From JARIHC01 sp035546975 (GTDB lineage Bacteria; Patescibacteriota; Saccharimonadia; Saccharimonadales; UBA4665), in assembly GCA_035546975.1 (NCBI GenBank), contig DASZVS010000006.1, forward strand, positions 1 through 33,125: DNA of 33,125 nucleotides, written 5' to 3'. Each line of letters opens with the position of its first letter. Position 1 is the first letter of the stretch. The translations under genes were made by a program, and so were the position numbers. The notes under the pieces are model-generated. The model did no database searches. It was not told where the DNA came from and was given only the letters and a program-made list of their open reading frames with translations. Below, piece by piece: positions 15,516 through 22,036 of the stretch.

Positions 15516-15544
15516 TTGCCAGGAGCGCCAAGAATTTTTACAAT
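15516..15544 (+). promoter_or_regulatory. Promoter of the gene at 15585
   Basis: -35 TTGCCA (15516-15521), 17-base spacer, -10 TACAAT (15539-15544). Transcription is predicted from about 15551, leaving a leader of about 34 bases with a GGAGGAG Shine-Dalgarno. This argues against the upstream in-frame TTG at 15516, which lies in the -35. Confidence 0.65.
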
Positions 15545-15584
15545 AATTACATACATAAAAAACCGCAAATCGGAGGAGCAGGTA

Positions 15585-16400
15585 GTGGCAGGCGAACGGG
15601 TTATATCACCAGGAATCATTGCAAATGCTGCTGAACTTCTAAAAGTCCCCGAGGCTGAAGCCAGGGACTTTTTTGATACCCTGTATGATGATACGGCCGT
15701 ATGGTTGCCGCCCCGGGAGCTCTGGCGGGCGTCGCCCAATGACCCGATTGAAACGCCTGTGGACGATCGGGGTATAGTTGATGTTCCCAAGCTTATTGGG
15801 CTCGTGAAAGACAGCGTTGAGCCGGAGTACGTGTGGCAGTTGCCAGACAATACCCACCACTTTTATTGGTATGCAGCGCGGTATTCTTATGACGATAAAT
15901 GGACGAGTGATAAGAAGCATTATAGTGCCGGCCGGTTCCGCGATTTGTCTATCCATAAAGCGGAGCTACCACGGGAATTTGAAAACTGGCTCCATTTGAT
16001 TACCTTGCCGCCTCCTGTGCCGAGCAGAGAAGTTATGCAGTACCGTATAGATTCATGGAGGGTGGCAGTAAATTTGTTCGGTAGTGTTCGCCGGGTTGTA
16101 ATGTGGGAAAAGCGCGCCCAAAAACGTGCTAACTATACGGCGAGAAATCCCGACGTCGTGTCATATGACGAAGGCGACATCTTTGGGGAAGAATATATGG
16201 AGACCATCCTTGATAGGCAGTTCAGAGGCGTGGAGCGGCATATGAGCGAGCTGGAACAGGTGCCGCCGGAATTCAGGTTGGTTCAGCCGGCTAACACGCC
16301 GAAAGAACTAGCTACGCAGTTGGGCAGAATCGTGGGTAAGCGCTCGCTCAAATTACGCCAGGCTGTTAACGGTCAGAGTCCGTTGCTGGTTGCAGCTTGA
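15585..16400 (+). CDS. Protein of unknown function
   Basis: A 271-residue soluble protein starting at GTG 15585, chosen because GGAGGAG (15572-15578) sits 6 bases upstream; the frame is open from a TTG at 15516. I do not recognise it. It begins with a helical region that may resemble a small DNA-binding fold (ISPGIIANAAELLKVPEAEARDFFDTLYD). A Trp/Tyr/Pro-rich centre follows (YVWQLPDNTHHFYWYAARYSY, shown by motif only), with an all-helical, charged C-terminal half containing WEKRAQKRANY and EEYMETILDRQFRGVERHMSELEQ. No membrane segment, signal peptide or cysteine is seen. Its TGA overlaps the next open frame, but that gene has its own promoter. Confidence 0.7.
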   Translation: MAGERVISPGIIANAAELLKVPEAEARDFFDTLYDDTAVWLPPRELWRASPNDPIETPVDDRGIVDVPKLIGLVKDSVEPEYVWQLPDNTHHFYWYAARYSYDDKWTSDKKHYSAGRFRDLSIHKAELPREFENWLHLITLPPPVPSREVMQYRIDSWRVAVNLFGSVRRVVMWEKRAQKRANYTARNPDVVSYDEGDIFGEEYMETILDRQFRGVERHMSELEQVPPEFRLVQPANTPKELATQLGRIVGKRSLKLRQAVNGQSPLLVAA

Positions 16401-16438
16401 CCAACAGGGATAAAAGGAATCCGGTAGACGCCAGAAAA

Positions 16439-16467
16439 GTTACAAAAAAGCATAATAATGATATAAT
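16439..16467 (+). promoter_or_regulatory. Promoter of the gene at 16475
   Basis: -35-like GTTACA (16439-16444), 17-base spacer, perfect -10 TATAAT (16462-16467) with a TGA extension. The -10 ends 8 bases before ATG 16475, predicting a leaderless mRNA. Confidence 0.6.
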
Positions 16468-16474
16468 ATTCTTA

Positions 16475-16918
16475 ATGTCGCGACAACTGGAGACCCAAAG
16501 CCTTATGCGGGGGCAATATCTGGAGATTGCCAGCTATACGAAGAACCCCAAAACTATCCCATGGATGGCAGAATGGCTTCTCTCCCGGTATGACTCTATG
16601 TGCGAATTCGATTTAAAAAATGGTACTGCTATGGCTGCGGCAACTGATGAACGAATTGATACAATGCTTGCCACAGGTGAGGTTACTGGGGAACCGGTTC
16701 CGCAAAGCCAACTATTTGAGCTAGTTGCGGCACGAAGTATATTACGTGCGCATGCTGGCCGTTCTGATGAAGAAATTGCCCAAGATGACAAGGGCACAAA
16801 CATGCAACAGCAAGCCCAGGCAGCCCAGAAAGAAGCGTTACTATACGTATCGCGCCTATTCAATGAGCATCCCAACCTGGCATTAGAATGGTTCTACCCG
16901 CAACCTTCTGTTGACTAA
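16475..16918 (+). CDS. Protein of unknown function
   Basis: A 147-residue, mainly helical soluble protein that I do not recognise. The frame is open from a TTG at 16397, which would overlap the previous stop. ATG 16475 is preferred because a perfect extended TATAAT ends 8 bases before it and the upstream 26 codons are Lys/Asn-rich linker-like sequence. Visible features are MSRQLETQSLMRGQYLEIAS, a Trp pair (IPWMAEWLL), a Gln-rich helix (NMQQQAQAAQKEALLYVSRL) and a C-terminus NLALEWFYPQ. The final codons GTT GAC TAA form the -35 element of the rpsF promoter. The neighbours give no functional hint. Confidence 0.65.
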   Translation: MSRQLETQSLMRGQYLEIASYTKNPKTIPWMAEWLLSRYDSMCEFDLKNGTAMAAATDERIDTMLATGEVTGEPVPQSQLFELVAARSILRAHAGRSDEEIAQDDKGTNMQQQAQAAQKEALLYVSRLFNEHPNLALEWFYPQPSVD

Positions 16919-16939
16919 CAGAGGTGATAGAGGTATAAT
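16911..16939 (+). promoter_or_regulatory. rpsF-ssb-rpsR promoter
   Basis: -35 TTGACT (16911-16916, overlapping the preceding stop codon), 17-base spacer, perfect -10 TATAAT (16934-16939). Transcription starts near 16946, giving a leader of about 67 bases. Confidence 0.8.
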
Positions 16940-16955
16940 TCTTATACAATATCAA

Positions 16956-16998
16956 CTTCAGCTTGCATCCCCCAAGTGAGTGCAGGCTTTAACCGAAG
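16956..16998 (+). promoter_or_regulatory. Possible S6:S18-binding leader motif
   Basis: In the rpsF leader an 8-bp hairpin (GCTTGCAT 16961-16968 with GTGCAGGC 16980-16987, two G-U pairs) is followed by TTTAACCG, then AAG, which can pair with CTT at 16956-16958. This puts the CCG (16993-16995) in a 3'-side bulge between a hairpin and a short basal stem. A CCG bulge flanked by a hairpin and a stem is the described architecture of the rpsF leader bound by S6:S18. The basal stem here is only 3-4 bp, so the call is tentative. Confidence 0.45.
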
Positions 16999-17012
16999 GA
17001 AGGAGAAAGCTT

Positions 17013-17408
17013 TTGAGTGACGTAAATACGTACGAAATTGCCGTACTGTACCATCCCGACCTGGAAGTCGACCTGACGAAGGCCGAAGACCGGGTTAAGA
17101 AAATTTTTGCCGATAACGGCGGCAAAGTCACGGCTACCGACAATTGGGGCAAGCGCAAACTAGCCTACAATATTAAGGGCAATGAGCACGCCGTATACGT
17201 TTTTTATACGGTTGAATTACCGCCGGTAAACGTGCAAAAGATTGAGCAAACACTTAATATCACCGACGAAGTTATCCGATTCCTCATCACCAAGCCGGAC
17301 TTGAAGGCTATCGCCAAGGCCGAAGCCCAGAAGGCTGAAAAGGCCAAAAAGGCAGCCGAACGCGGCGAAGCTGATGAGGAAAACGAAGAAGACGAAGCAA
17401 AGTCTTAG
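17013..17408 (+). CDS. rpsF: 30S ribosomal protein S6
   Basis: A small-subunit platform protein that works as a heterodimer with S18. From TTG 17013 the protein is 131 residues. TTG is selected because AAGGAGA lies 7 bases upstream; the frame is open further upstream from a TTG at 16980, inside the leader hairpin. Signatures include NTYEIAVLYHPDLEVDLTKAEDRV, DNWGKRKLAYNIKGNEHAVYVFYTV and NITDEVIRFLITKPD. The C-terminus is a long Lys/Ala then Glu-rich tail (about residues 98-131), beyond the usual 95-100 residue core, of the kind modified with glutamates in E. coli, though much longer. First gene of rpsF-ssb-rpsR. Confidence 0.95.
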   Translation: MSDVNTYEIAVLYHPDLEVDLTKAEDRVKKIFADNGGKVTATDNWGKRKLAYNIKGNEHAVYVFYTVELPPVNVQKIEQTLNITDEVIRFLITKPDLKAIAKAEAQKAEKAKKAAERGEADEENEEDEAKS

Positions 17409-17528
17409 ATATTTCTTAAAAATAACAATTTCCAAAGTGTTTACGCTTGACGAAGTTTTGGGCTCAGGCGTAGGGTGAGAGTACAACTAACCACGGAGAC
17501 ATAGGTCTTTTAATTAAGGAGGGTAAAG

Positions 17529-18017
17529 ATGGCACGAAGCCTCAACCAAGTAACACTAATGGGTAATTTAACCCGTGATCCGGAACTGCGCCAGACGCCG
17601 TCCGGCCAAACAGTCACAAATTTTAGCCTTGCCTTAAACCGCAGCTACAAAGACCAGAGCGGCGAATGGCAAGAAGCTACAGACTATGTAGATATCGTTT
17701 GTTGGGGCCCGCTGGCAGAGCGCGTTGCACAATATTTGAGCAAAGGACGCCGTTGCCTCGTCCAGGGACGGCTCCAAAGCCGCTCCTGGGAACAGGAAGG
17801 CCAAAAACGCAACAAAGTCGAGGTGCTTGCCAATGATGTAACTTTCCTCGATAGCCGCGGTGGCGGTAGTGATGACAGCGGTGGCAGCGCATCGTTTTCC
17901 TCCGACGATTCAAGCAGTTCCAGCAAACCGACCCCGACTAAAAAAGCTAAAAAAGACGATGTCGTGATTGAAGACATCGGCGACGAACCGATTAATTTAG
18001 ATGATATACCTTTCTAA
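17529..18017 (+). CDS. ssb: Single-stranded DNA-binding protein
   Basis: Binds single-stranded DNA in replication and repair. An OB-fold core (residues 1-110) is recognisable from SLNQVTLMGNLTRDPELRQT, TNFSLALNRSYKD, ATDYVDIVCWGPLAERVAQY, KGRRCLVQGRLQSRSW and NKVEVLANDVTFLD. A Gly/Ser-rich flexible linker follows, then a short basic patch (PTPTKKAKK) and the acidic tip ending DDIPF, the conserved peptide that recruits partners. Total 162 residues, a normal length. A strong GGAGG Shine-Dalgarno lies 6 bases upstream. Middle gene of rpsF-ssb-rpsR; the 120-base gap after rpsF shows no clear promoter or terminator. Confidence 0.97.
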   Translation: MARSLNQVTLMGNLTRDPELRQTPSGQTVTNFSLALNRSYKDQSGEWQEATDYVDIVCWGPLAERVAQYLSKGRRCLVQGRLQSRSWEQEGQKRNKVEVLANDVTFLDSRGGGSDDSGGSASFSSDDSSSSSKPTPTKKAKKDDVVIEDIGDEPINLDDIPF

Positions 18018-18025
18018 GGAGAACT

Positions 18026-18229
18026 ATGGCGAAGATATTTAAGAACAGAACCGACGTAGCATTTTTTGATTACAAGGATTTCAAGACCTTGCAGCGCTAT
18101 GTCAACGTGTACGGACAAATAGAAACCCGCAAAAAGACCGGCCTCACTGAGAGCCAGCAGCGTCGTTTGGCTGTTGCTATTAAGCGTGCCCGGCACATTG
18201 CGCTGTTGCCTTTCGTCGCAAATAACTAA
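18026..18229 (+). CDS. rpsR: 30S ribosomal protein S18
   Basis: A small-subunit platform protein and partner of S6. It is 67 residues, a normal short S18. FFDYKDFKTLQRYVNVYGQI and RKKTGLTESQQRRLAVAIKRARHIALLPF are the family signature. GGAG lies 5 bases before the ATG, and the gene starts 8 bases after ssb, so it belongs to the rpsF-ssb-rpsR operon. rplI (L9), often next in other bacteria, does not follow here; a Nudix gene does. Confidence 0.96.
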   Translation: MAKIFKNRTDVAFFDYKDFKTLQRYVNVYGQIETRKKTGLTESQQRRLAVAIKRARHIALLPFVANN

Positions 18230-18238
18230 GGTGCTTTC

Positions 18239-18637
18239 ATGGTGGCGCTGTCTGTAATTGCCCTGCAGCTGCCTAATGGCTCCTTTGTTTTGCAGCGCCG
18301 CGCGAAAGGTGCTCGTTTCAGCCCGGGCAAACTTGGTTTTTTTGGCGGCCACGCCATGCCCGGCGAGCGGCCGCTTGATACAGCCCGCCGCGAACTTCAG
18401 GAGGAAACCTCACTTGAGGTAGGCGAAAACTCGCTGCAGCAGATAAGTGAGTTTGAGATGAAATCAGATGCAGGCGAGGAAATGCTACGCTTCACCATCT
18501 ACCGGATGCCTATAAAAACCGCGGATTTTACAGTGCACGATGGGCAGGGAGCCGAAGTATATACAAGGAAAGAGGCGCTATCTCGGGCAGACCTCACTCC
18601 ATCAGTAAAGTACGCTCTTGGAAAATTATTGGCATAG
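18239..18637 (+). CDS. Nudix hydrolase
   Basis: A 132-residue pyrophosphohydrolase of the Nudix fold. The Nudix box is GGHAMPGERPLDTARRELQEE followed by TSLEV. It matches G-x5-E-x7-R-E-U-x-E-E-x-G-U except that the late Gly is Ser, which is tolerated in many members. The catalytic Glu residues are present. The N-terminal strand FVLQRRAKGARFSPGKLGFFGGH resembles subgroups acting on small nucleotides or prenyl-type diphosphates, but the substrate cannot be assigned. AAGGTG serves as Shine-Dalgarno. It starts 9 bases after rpsR and may be co-transcribed with it. Its end overlaps the open frame upstream of the efp start, not efp itself. Confidence 0.85.
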   Translation: MVALSVIALQLPNGSFVLQRRAKGARFSPGKLGFFGGHAMPGERPLDTARRELQEETSLEVGENSLQQISEFEMKSDAGEEMLRFTIYRMPIKTADFTVHDGQGAEVYTRKEALSRADLTPSVKYALGKLLA

Positions 18638-18686
18638 CGCGGCACAAACTTTGTACAATCAATCTATAACCTTGAAGGAGTTGCAA

Positions 18687-19256
18687 GTGGCTTTAAGCAT
18701 AACAGATCTGAGGAAGGGGACGATCTTCGAATGGGAAGGCGAACCATTCCGGGTAATGGAATATAAACAGAAGGTAATGGGGCGCGGCGGCTCGATCGTA
18801 AATGTGCGCATCAAAAGTTTGCTGCCAGGCGGCAAAGTCCTCGATAAAACATTCAAGGGTAATGAACAGATTGAACAGGCCGACGTGGCGACGCAGCCGG
18901 TGCAATACCTGTACAGTGACGGCACTTCCTTTTTCTTCATGAACGGCGAAAGTTTTGAGCAATTTGAGGTACCTGCCGATTTAATGGGAGATAATGCTGG
19001 CTATATCAAAGAAGGTGATACCGTACAGCTGCAGTTTTTTAATGATAAACCCATTAGCGTGGAGCTGCCCAAGAATGTCCCGCTCAAAGTTACGTACGCC
19101 GAGAATGCCGTGAAGGGCGATACAAGCACTTCCATTACAAAAGATGCGACATTGGAAACAGGCTTAACTATTAAAGTCCCGGCTTTCATTAAGCAAGGGG
19201 ATGTCATTTCCGTCGACACTGCAACTGGCGCTTACCGGGAACGAATGAAGGGTTAA
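18687..19256 (+). CDS. efp: Elongation factor P
   Basis: Rescues ribosomes stalled on polyproline stretches. From GTG 18687 the protein is 189 residues, the family norm. AAGGAG 6 bases upstream fixes this start; the frame is open back to 18618. It has a KOW-like domain I (TDLRKGTIFEWEGEPFRVMEYKQ), OB domain II (YLYSDGTSFFFMNGESFEQFEV) and OB domain III (VSVDTATGAYRERMKG at the end). The domain-I tip, usually PGKG with a modifiable Lys34, reads MGRGGS with Arg33, so lysylation or hydroxylation of a Lys cannot occur. Arg at this place is rhamnosylated by EarP in some proteobacteria, but no earP lies here. A TACAAT at 18654-18659 may provide a promoter. The Pro-rich protein at 1024 is an obvious potential client. 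Confidence 0.96.
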   Translation: MALSITDLRKGTIFEWEGEPFRVMEYKQKVMGRGGSIVNVRIKSLLPGGKVLDKTFKGNEQIEQADVATQPVQYLYSDGTSFFFMNGESFEQFEVPADLMGDNAGYIKEGDTVQLQFFNDKPISVELPKNVPLKVTYAENAVKGDTSTSITKDATLETGLTIKVPAFIKQGDVISVDTATGAYRERMKG

Positions 19257-19257
19257 G

Positions 19258-19716
19258 ATGCGTCCCGGCGACCGTCTTGTATGCATACTGCTTGACCCGC
19301 AACCTGTAGAATACACATTTAAGAAGTGGCCGCTGCATATAACAATTGTGCCTTGGTTTCGTATGGACCAGTCATCGGCGCTTCTGGCCGAAGAACTTAA
19401 AGAGCATTACATTGGCGCTCAGCCGTTTACGATTACGGTAGGCTCTGAAGCCAAGTTCGGCTACAAAAAGCAGAAGCTTGTTAATTTGGTTTCAGCACCT
19501 ATGCTTATGCGGATTGAAGGCCAAACGCGGCGACTGCTGCACCAATATAAAGCATGGATTGTGGATGAGGCCGATGAAACGCGCAACTTCCGGCCGCATA
19601 TTACAGCCCAAGAAGGCGAGCAAGCAAAAGAGGGCAGCTCGATTAATTGTGACCGAGCTTGCATTATTTCACAGCAAGGCGGCTATAAGCGCATTGAGGC
19701 AGAAATTATATTATAG
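19258..19716 (+). CDS. 2H phosphoesterase (2'-5' RNA ligase-like)
   Basis: A 152-residue member of the 2H (LigT-like) phosphoesterase superfamily. The two required H-x-T motifs are visible as WPLHITIVPWF (about residue 26) and RPHITAQEG (about residue 116). Proteins of this group act on 2',3'-cyclic phosphates or 2'-5' linkages in RNA or small nucleotides; the substrate here is unknown. The ATG is one base after the efp stop, with a GAAGGG-like sequence inside the end of efp, so it is translated with efp. An RNA-repair role would suit the translation-related neighbourhood, but this is inference. Confidence 0.8.
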   Translation: MRPGDRLVCILLDPQPVEYTFKKWPLHITIVPWFRMDQSSALLAEELKEHYIGAQPFTITVGSEAKFGYKKQKLVNLVSAPMLMRIEGQTRRLLHQYKAWIVDEADETRNFRPHITAQEGEQAKEGSSINCDRACIISQQGGYKRIEAEIIL

Positions 19717-19720
19717 GGAT

Positions 19721-20437
19721 ATGAAACAGCGCTTAGACCAAGTATTAGTGAAACAACAATTGGCTCCAACCCGGAGCCAGGCGGAGAATTACATTAAACT
19801 CGGGCAAGTAAAAGTTAATAAAAATGTTGTTACGAAGCCTGGCTTTCTCGTTGATAGCCAAGATAAGGTCGAGCTGGCGGCAAGCGAACAATACGTTAGC
19901 CGGGCGGGCCTAAAATTGGCTTCGGTCACGGAAGCGCTTGGTCTTGATTTTTCGGGCGCGACCGTTTTGGATGTGGGCAGCAGTACAGGAGGATTTACGG
20001 ACTATGCACTTCAACACGGCGCCGAAAAAGTCATTGCTGTGGATGTGGGATCCCAGCAGCTGCACCCCACGCTCCGGCATGATCCGCGAATTGAACTGCA
20101 TGAAAAGACCGATATACGTGGCTTTAAAACCAAGGCTGTTATTGACATTGTCGTAGCGGATGTCTCTTTTATATCTCTGCGCCTGGTGCTCCCAGCGGTT
20201 GCCCGGCTTAGCTCGCGGCAAACGCTTATTGTGGCTATGGTGAAGCCGCAATTCGAGGCCGGTGAAAGCTCCCTCAAACATAAAGGCGTCGTGAAAAACG
20301 AACGGATGCGCCGGGATATTCTCAAAGATTTTGAGTCGTGGGCGCAACGGTCATTCGTGATTCTTGAAAAAGCCGACTCGCAGGTAAGTGGCAATAAGGG
20401 TAACCGTGAGAGGTTCTATCTCCTTAAGAAAGCATAG
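19721..20437 (+). CDS. tlyA: TlyA-family rRNA methyltransferase
   Basis: A 238-residue protein of the TlyA/hemolysin A family, which 2'-O-methylates cytidines in 16S and 23S rRNA. It has an N-terminal S4-like RNA-binding domain (MKQRLDQVLVKQQLAPTRSQ, IKLGQVKVNKNVVTKPG) and a FtsJ-type methyltransferase domain from YVSRAGLKLASV, with SAM motif VLDVGSSTGGFTDYAL, then VADVSFISL and the VKPQFEAG signature. The open frame extends back to 19478, but ATG 19721 matches the family N-terminus. AGGGAT is a weak Shine-Dalgarno, and a TATTAT (19709-19714) ends 7 bases before the ATG, so a leaderless transcript is also possible. Confidence 0.93.
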   Translation: MKQRLDQVLVKQQLAPTRSQAENYIKLGQVKVNKNVVTKPGFLVDSQDKVELAASEQYVSRAGLKLASVTEALGLDFSGATVLDVGSSTGGFTDYALQHGAEKVIAVDVGSQQLHPTLRHDPRIELHEKTDIRGFKTKAVIDIVVADVSFISLRLVLPAVARLSSRQTLIVAMVKPQFEAGESSLKHKGVVKNERMRRDILKDFESWAQRSFVILEKADSQVSGNKGNRERFYLLKKA

Positions 20438-20460
20438 AACTGGGACAAGTTTCGAGCTAA

Positions 20461-20469
20461 TGCTACACT
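20461..20469 (+). promoter_or_regulatory. Extended -10 before the uORF
   Basis: TGCTACACT (hexamer 20464-20469), identical to the extended -10 at 27287-27295. It ends 7 bases before the ATG at 20476, which would make that codon the 5' end of the mRNA. Confidence 0.5.
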
Positions 20470-20475
20470 TGCAGT

Positions 20476-20532
20476 ATGCAACGGATAAACACAAATAAAA
20501 TGTACGTGGCAGGTGAAGGCGTCATCGGTTAA
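20476..20532 (+). CDS. Possible 18-residue leader peptide (uORF)
   Basis: ATG 20476 to TAA 20530-20532, encoding MQRINTNKMYVAGEGVIG. The next codon is the ATG of the phosphoribosyltransferase-like gene in the same frame (TAA-ATG). It is either a leaderless upstream ORF feeding reinitiation or the remnant of a longer N-terminus cut by a stop codon. No Shine-Dalgarno precedes 20533. Confidence 0.4.
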   Translation: MQRINTNKMYVAGEGVIG

Positions 20533-21189
20533 ATGTATTTCGCGTCACGCTTGCAAGCTGGCCGCATGCTTGCCGCCCAGCTCACCAAAAAATACCGATA
20601 TGAAAACTGCGCAATAGTCGCAGTCAACGATGGCGGCGTGATGGTGGGCGCTCAAATTGCCGCGGAGTTGCACTGCGTATTAACACTTTTGGTAAGCTCG
20701 GAGATTACATTGCCGCGGGAACCTGAAGCTGTTGCCGGCATCACTTCTGGCGGTACAGTTTCATACAATAAAGAGTATTCCGAGGGCGAACTTGATGAGA
20801 TATTGGGCGAATACTATAACGTGGTTGAGCAAGAAAAATTGGTAAAAATGCACGACATGAACCATTTGCTTGGCGGTGAGGGGACGATCGACAAGCGATT
20901 GCTGCGTGGCCGTAATGTCATCATAGTTACCGACGGACTGAAGAGCGGTTTTCAGGTCGACCTCGCTGCGGAATTCCTCAAGCCTATCCAAATCGAAAAG
21001 CTTATTGTAGCGACGCCACTCGCCAGCGTGCAGGCAGTAGACCGGATGCACGTATTGGCCGATGATCTGTATTGTTTGAATGTCGTAGAAAACTATATGG
21101 AAACCGAACACTACTATGATAAGCAAGATGTGCCAGAGCATGAGGCAGCAGTAAAGATCATTAGCGAAATCATACTCAACTGGAAATAA
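20533..21189 (+). CDS. Phosphoribosyltransferase-like protein
   Basis: A 218-residue protein of the type-I phosphoribosyltransferase fold. FASRLQAGRMLAAQL and CAIVAVNDGGVMVGAQIAAEL resemble the 'IaIPRGGvpVa.ela' hood and first strand of predicted phosphoribosyltransferases (COG1926-like). VIIVTDGLKSGFQVDLAAEFL occupies the PRPP-loop position, but the usual pair of acidic residues is TD and the loop reads LKSG, so PRPP binding is uncertain. A charged insertion (EYSEGELDEILGEYYNVVEQE) precedes it. The start ATG directly follows the in-frame TAA of an 18-codon ORF. It converges on the CRP/FNR gene with 4 bases between stops. Confidence 0.65.
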   Translation: MYFASRLQAGRMLAAQLTKKYRYENCAIVAVNDGGVMVGAQIAAELHCVLTLLVSSEITLPREPEAVAGITSGGTVSYNKEYSEGELDEILGEYYNVVEQEKLVKMHDMNHLLGGEGTIDKRLLRGRNVIIVTDGLKSGFQVDLAAEFLKPIQIEKLIVATPLASVQAVDRMHVLADDLYCLNVVENYMETEHYYDKQDVPEHEAAVKIISEIILNWK

Positions 21190-21193
21190 CGCT

Positions 21194-21847
21194 CTATTGC
21201 AAGTGCGCGCGGAGCGTCTTTACATCCCGGAGTAAAATCATGGATTGTTTATTGCTCAGAAGGCCTTTGCGCTCCAAGGCCGATAGTTCGCGGCTGGTGG
21301 TTTCGCGGCTGGCGTTGACTGAGCTGGCAATGTCTTGGTGGCGCAGCGGAACCTCTATGAGTTCGCCGCCGGGCACGCGTTTGCCGAAACGCTGGTTCAT
21401 AGTTAGTAAAAATGAAATGATGCGCTCGCGGACAGTACGATACTCTAAATTGAGAATTCGTTCACTGTGCAAACGGTACATCTCAATTGTCATATCAAGG
21501 ACGGGAGCTAAGGCTTCGGGACTTTTTTTGATGAAATCAAGAAAAACTTCGCGGCTAATCTGCCACGTGATAGTCGGTGCCAAAGCCTGGTAAATCACAG
21601 CCCGCTCTTGTCCCGTAATAGCCCATATAAGTGGGAATACTTCATCCTCTTTCCTGATAATTAACAGGTTTTCTTCGTTATATTTAGTGATGTCGTATGC
21701 TTTTACCAAGCCTTTGTATATATAAAAAATACCCGGCGGAGTATCGCCGGGCCGAATCACAAAATCACCTTTTCGGAACGTCTGTTTAAGGCCGCGCACC
21801 CTGAAGAGTTCCACCAATTCCGCCGTTTCTTTCAGCGTGGCCAACAT
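21194..21847 (-). CDS. CRP/FNR-family transcription regulator
   Basis: A 217-residue regulator with an N-terminal cNMP-binding-type beta-roll (FRKGDFVIRPGDTPPGIFYIYKGLVKAYD), a dimerisation helix and a C-terminal winged helix (LRHQDIASSVNASRETTSRELSALERKGLL). The recognition helix SRETTSREL keeps the Arg, Glu and Arg positions that E. coli CRP (SRETVGRIL) uses to read TGTGA. The phosphate-binding cassette is not CRP-like (GQERAVIYQAL, no GE..L and no R-S/T-A), and there is no cysteine, so neither cAMP nor an Fe-S cluster is supported as ligand. The open frame reaches TTG 21865, but that codon lies in the promoter spacer; ATG 21847 is the start. Probably controls itself and the divergent gene. 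Confidence 0.9.
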   Translation of the reverse strand: MLATLKETAELVELFRVRGLKQTFRKGDFVIRPGDTPPGIFYIYKGLVKAYDITKYNEENLLIIRKEDEVFPLIWAITGQERAVIYQALAPTITWQISREVFLDFIKKSPEALAPVLDMTIEMYRLHSERILNLEYRTVRERIISFLLTMNQRFGKRVPGGELIEVPLRHQDIASSVNASRETTSRELSALERKGLLSNKQSMILLRDVKTLRAHLQ

Positions 21848-21853
21848 ATATGT

Positions 21854-21882
21854 ATTATGAGACAACTGAAATGAAAAGTCAA
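21854..21882 (-). promoter_or_regulatory. Promoter of the CRP/FNR gene
   Basis: On the minus strand: -35 TTGACT (21882-21877), 17-base spacer and -10 CATAAT (21859-21854). The -10 ends 7 bases before the A of ATG 21847, predicting a fully leaderless mRNA and excluding the TTG at 21865 as start. Confidence 0.7.
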
Positions 21883-21918
21883 TTTTCTGACCCCTTAAAC
21901 AGAGAAGGCAACCGATTA

Positions 21919-21955
21919 TTACAAACGTGTGATTAAAATCTCACGCAATTTGTAA
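21919..21955. promoter_or_regulatory. CRP-like operator within a larger dyad
   Basis: The core 21928-21943 reads TGTGA-TTAAAA-TCTCA, nine of ten half-site bases of the CRP consensus TGTGA-N6-TCACA. It lies in a longer inverted repeat: CGTG/CACG arms (21926-21945) flanked by TTACAAA (21919-21925) and TTTGTAA (21949-21955). It sits between the divergent CRP/FNR gene and the PH-domain gene, about 88 bases upstream of the former's predicted transcription start. Confidence 0.65.
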
Positions 21956-22005
21956 GGATTCTCACCAAACGTTCAGGCGGTTGGGAGTACTATACATATA
22001 CGTAA

Positions 22006-22029
22006 GTGTGCCCGAGACACACCAGGAGG
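22006..22029 (+). promoter_or_regulatory. Hairpin and Shine-Dalgarno of the PH-domain gene
   Basis: A small hairpin (GTGTG 22006-22010, loop of 7, CACAC 22018-22022) lies directly before the strong GGAGG (22025-22029), 7 bases from ATG 22037. Just upstream, TATACA (21991-21996) is a possible -10, and CTCACCAA/TTGGGAG (21961-21987) form another inverted repeat. This gene keeps a real leader while its divergent neighbour is leaderless. Confidence 0.4.
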
Positions 22030-22036
22030 TTTCGAC

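Noticed and set aside
19478..19720. N-terminal extension of TlyA upstream of ATG 19721
   Set aside because: It overlaps the 2H phosphoesterase gene in another frame, while ATG 19721 gives the family's normal S4-domain start.
21194..21847. FNR-type oxygen sensor
   Set aside because: The protein contains no cysteine, so it cannot hold the FNR 4Fe-4S cluster.
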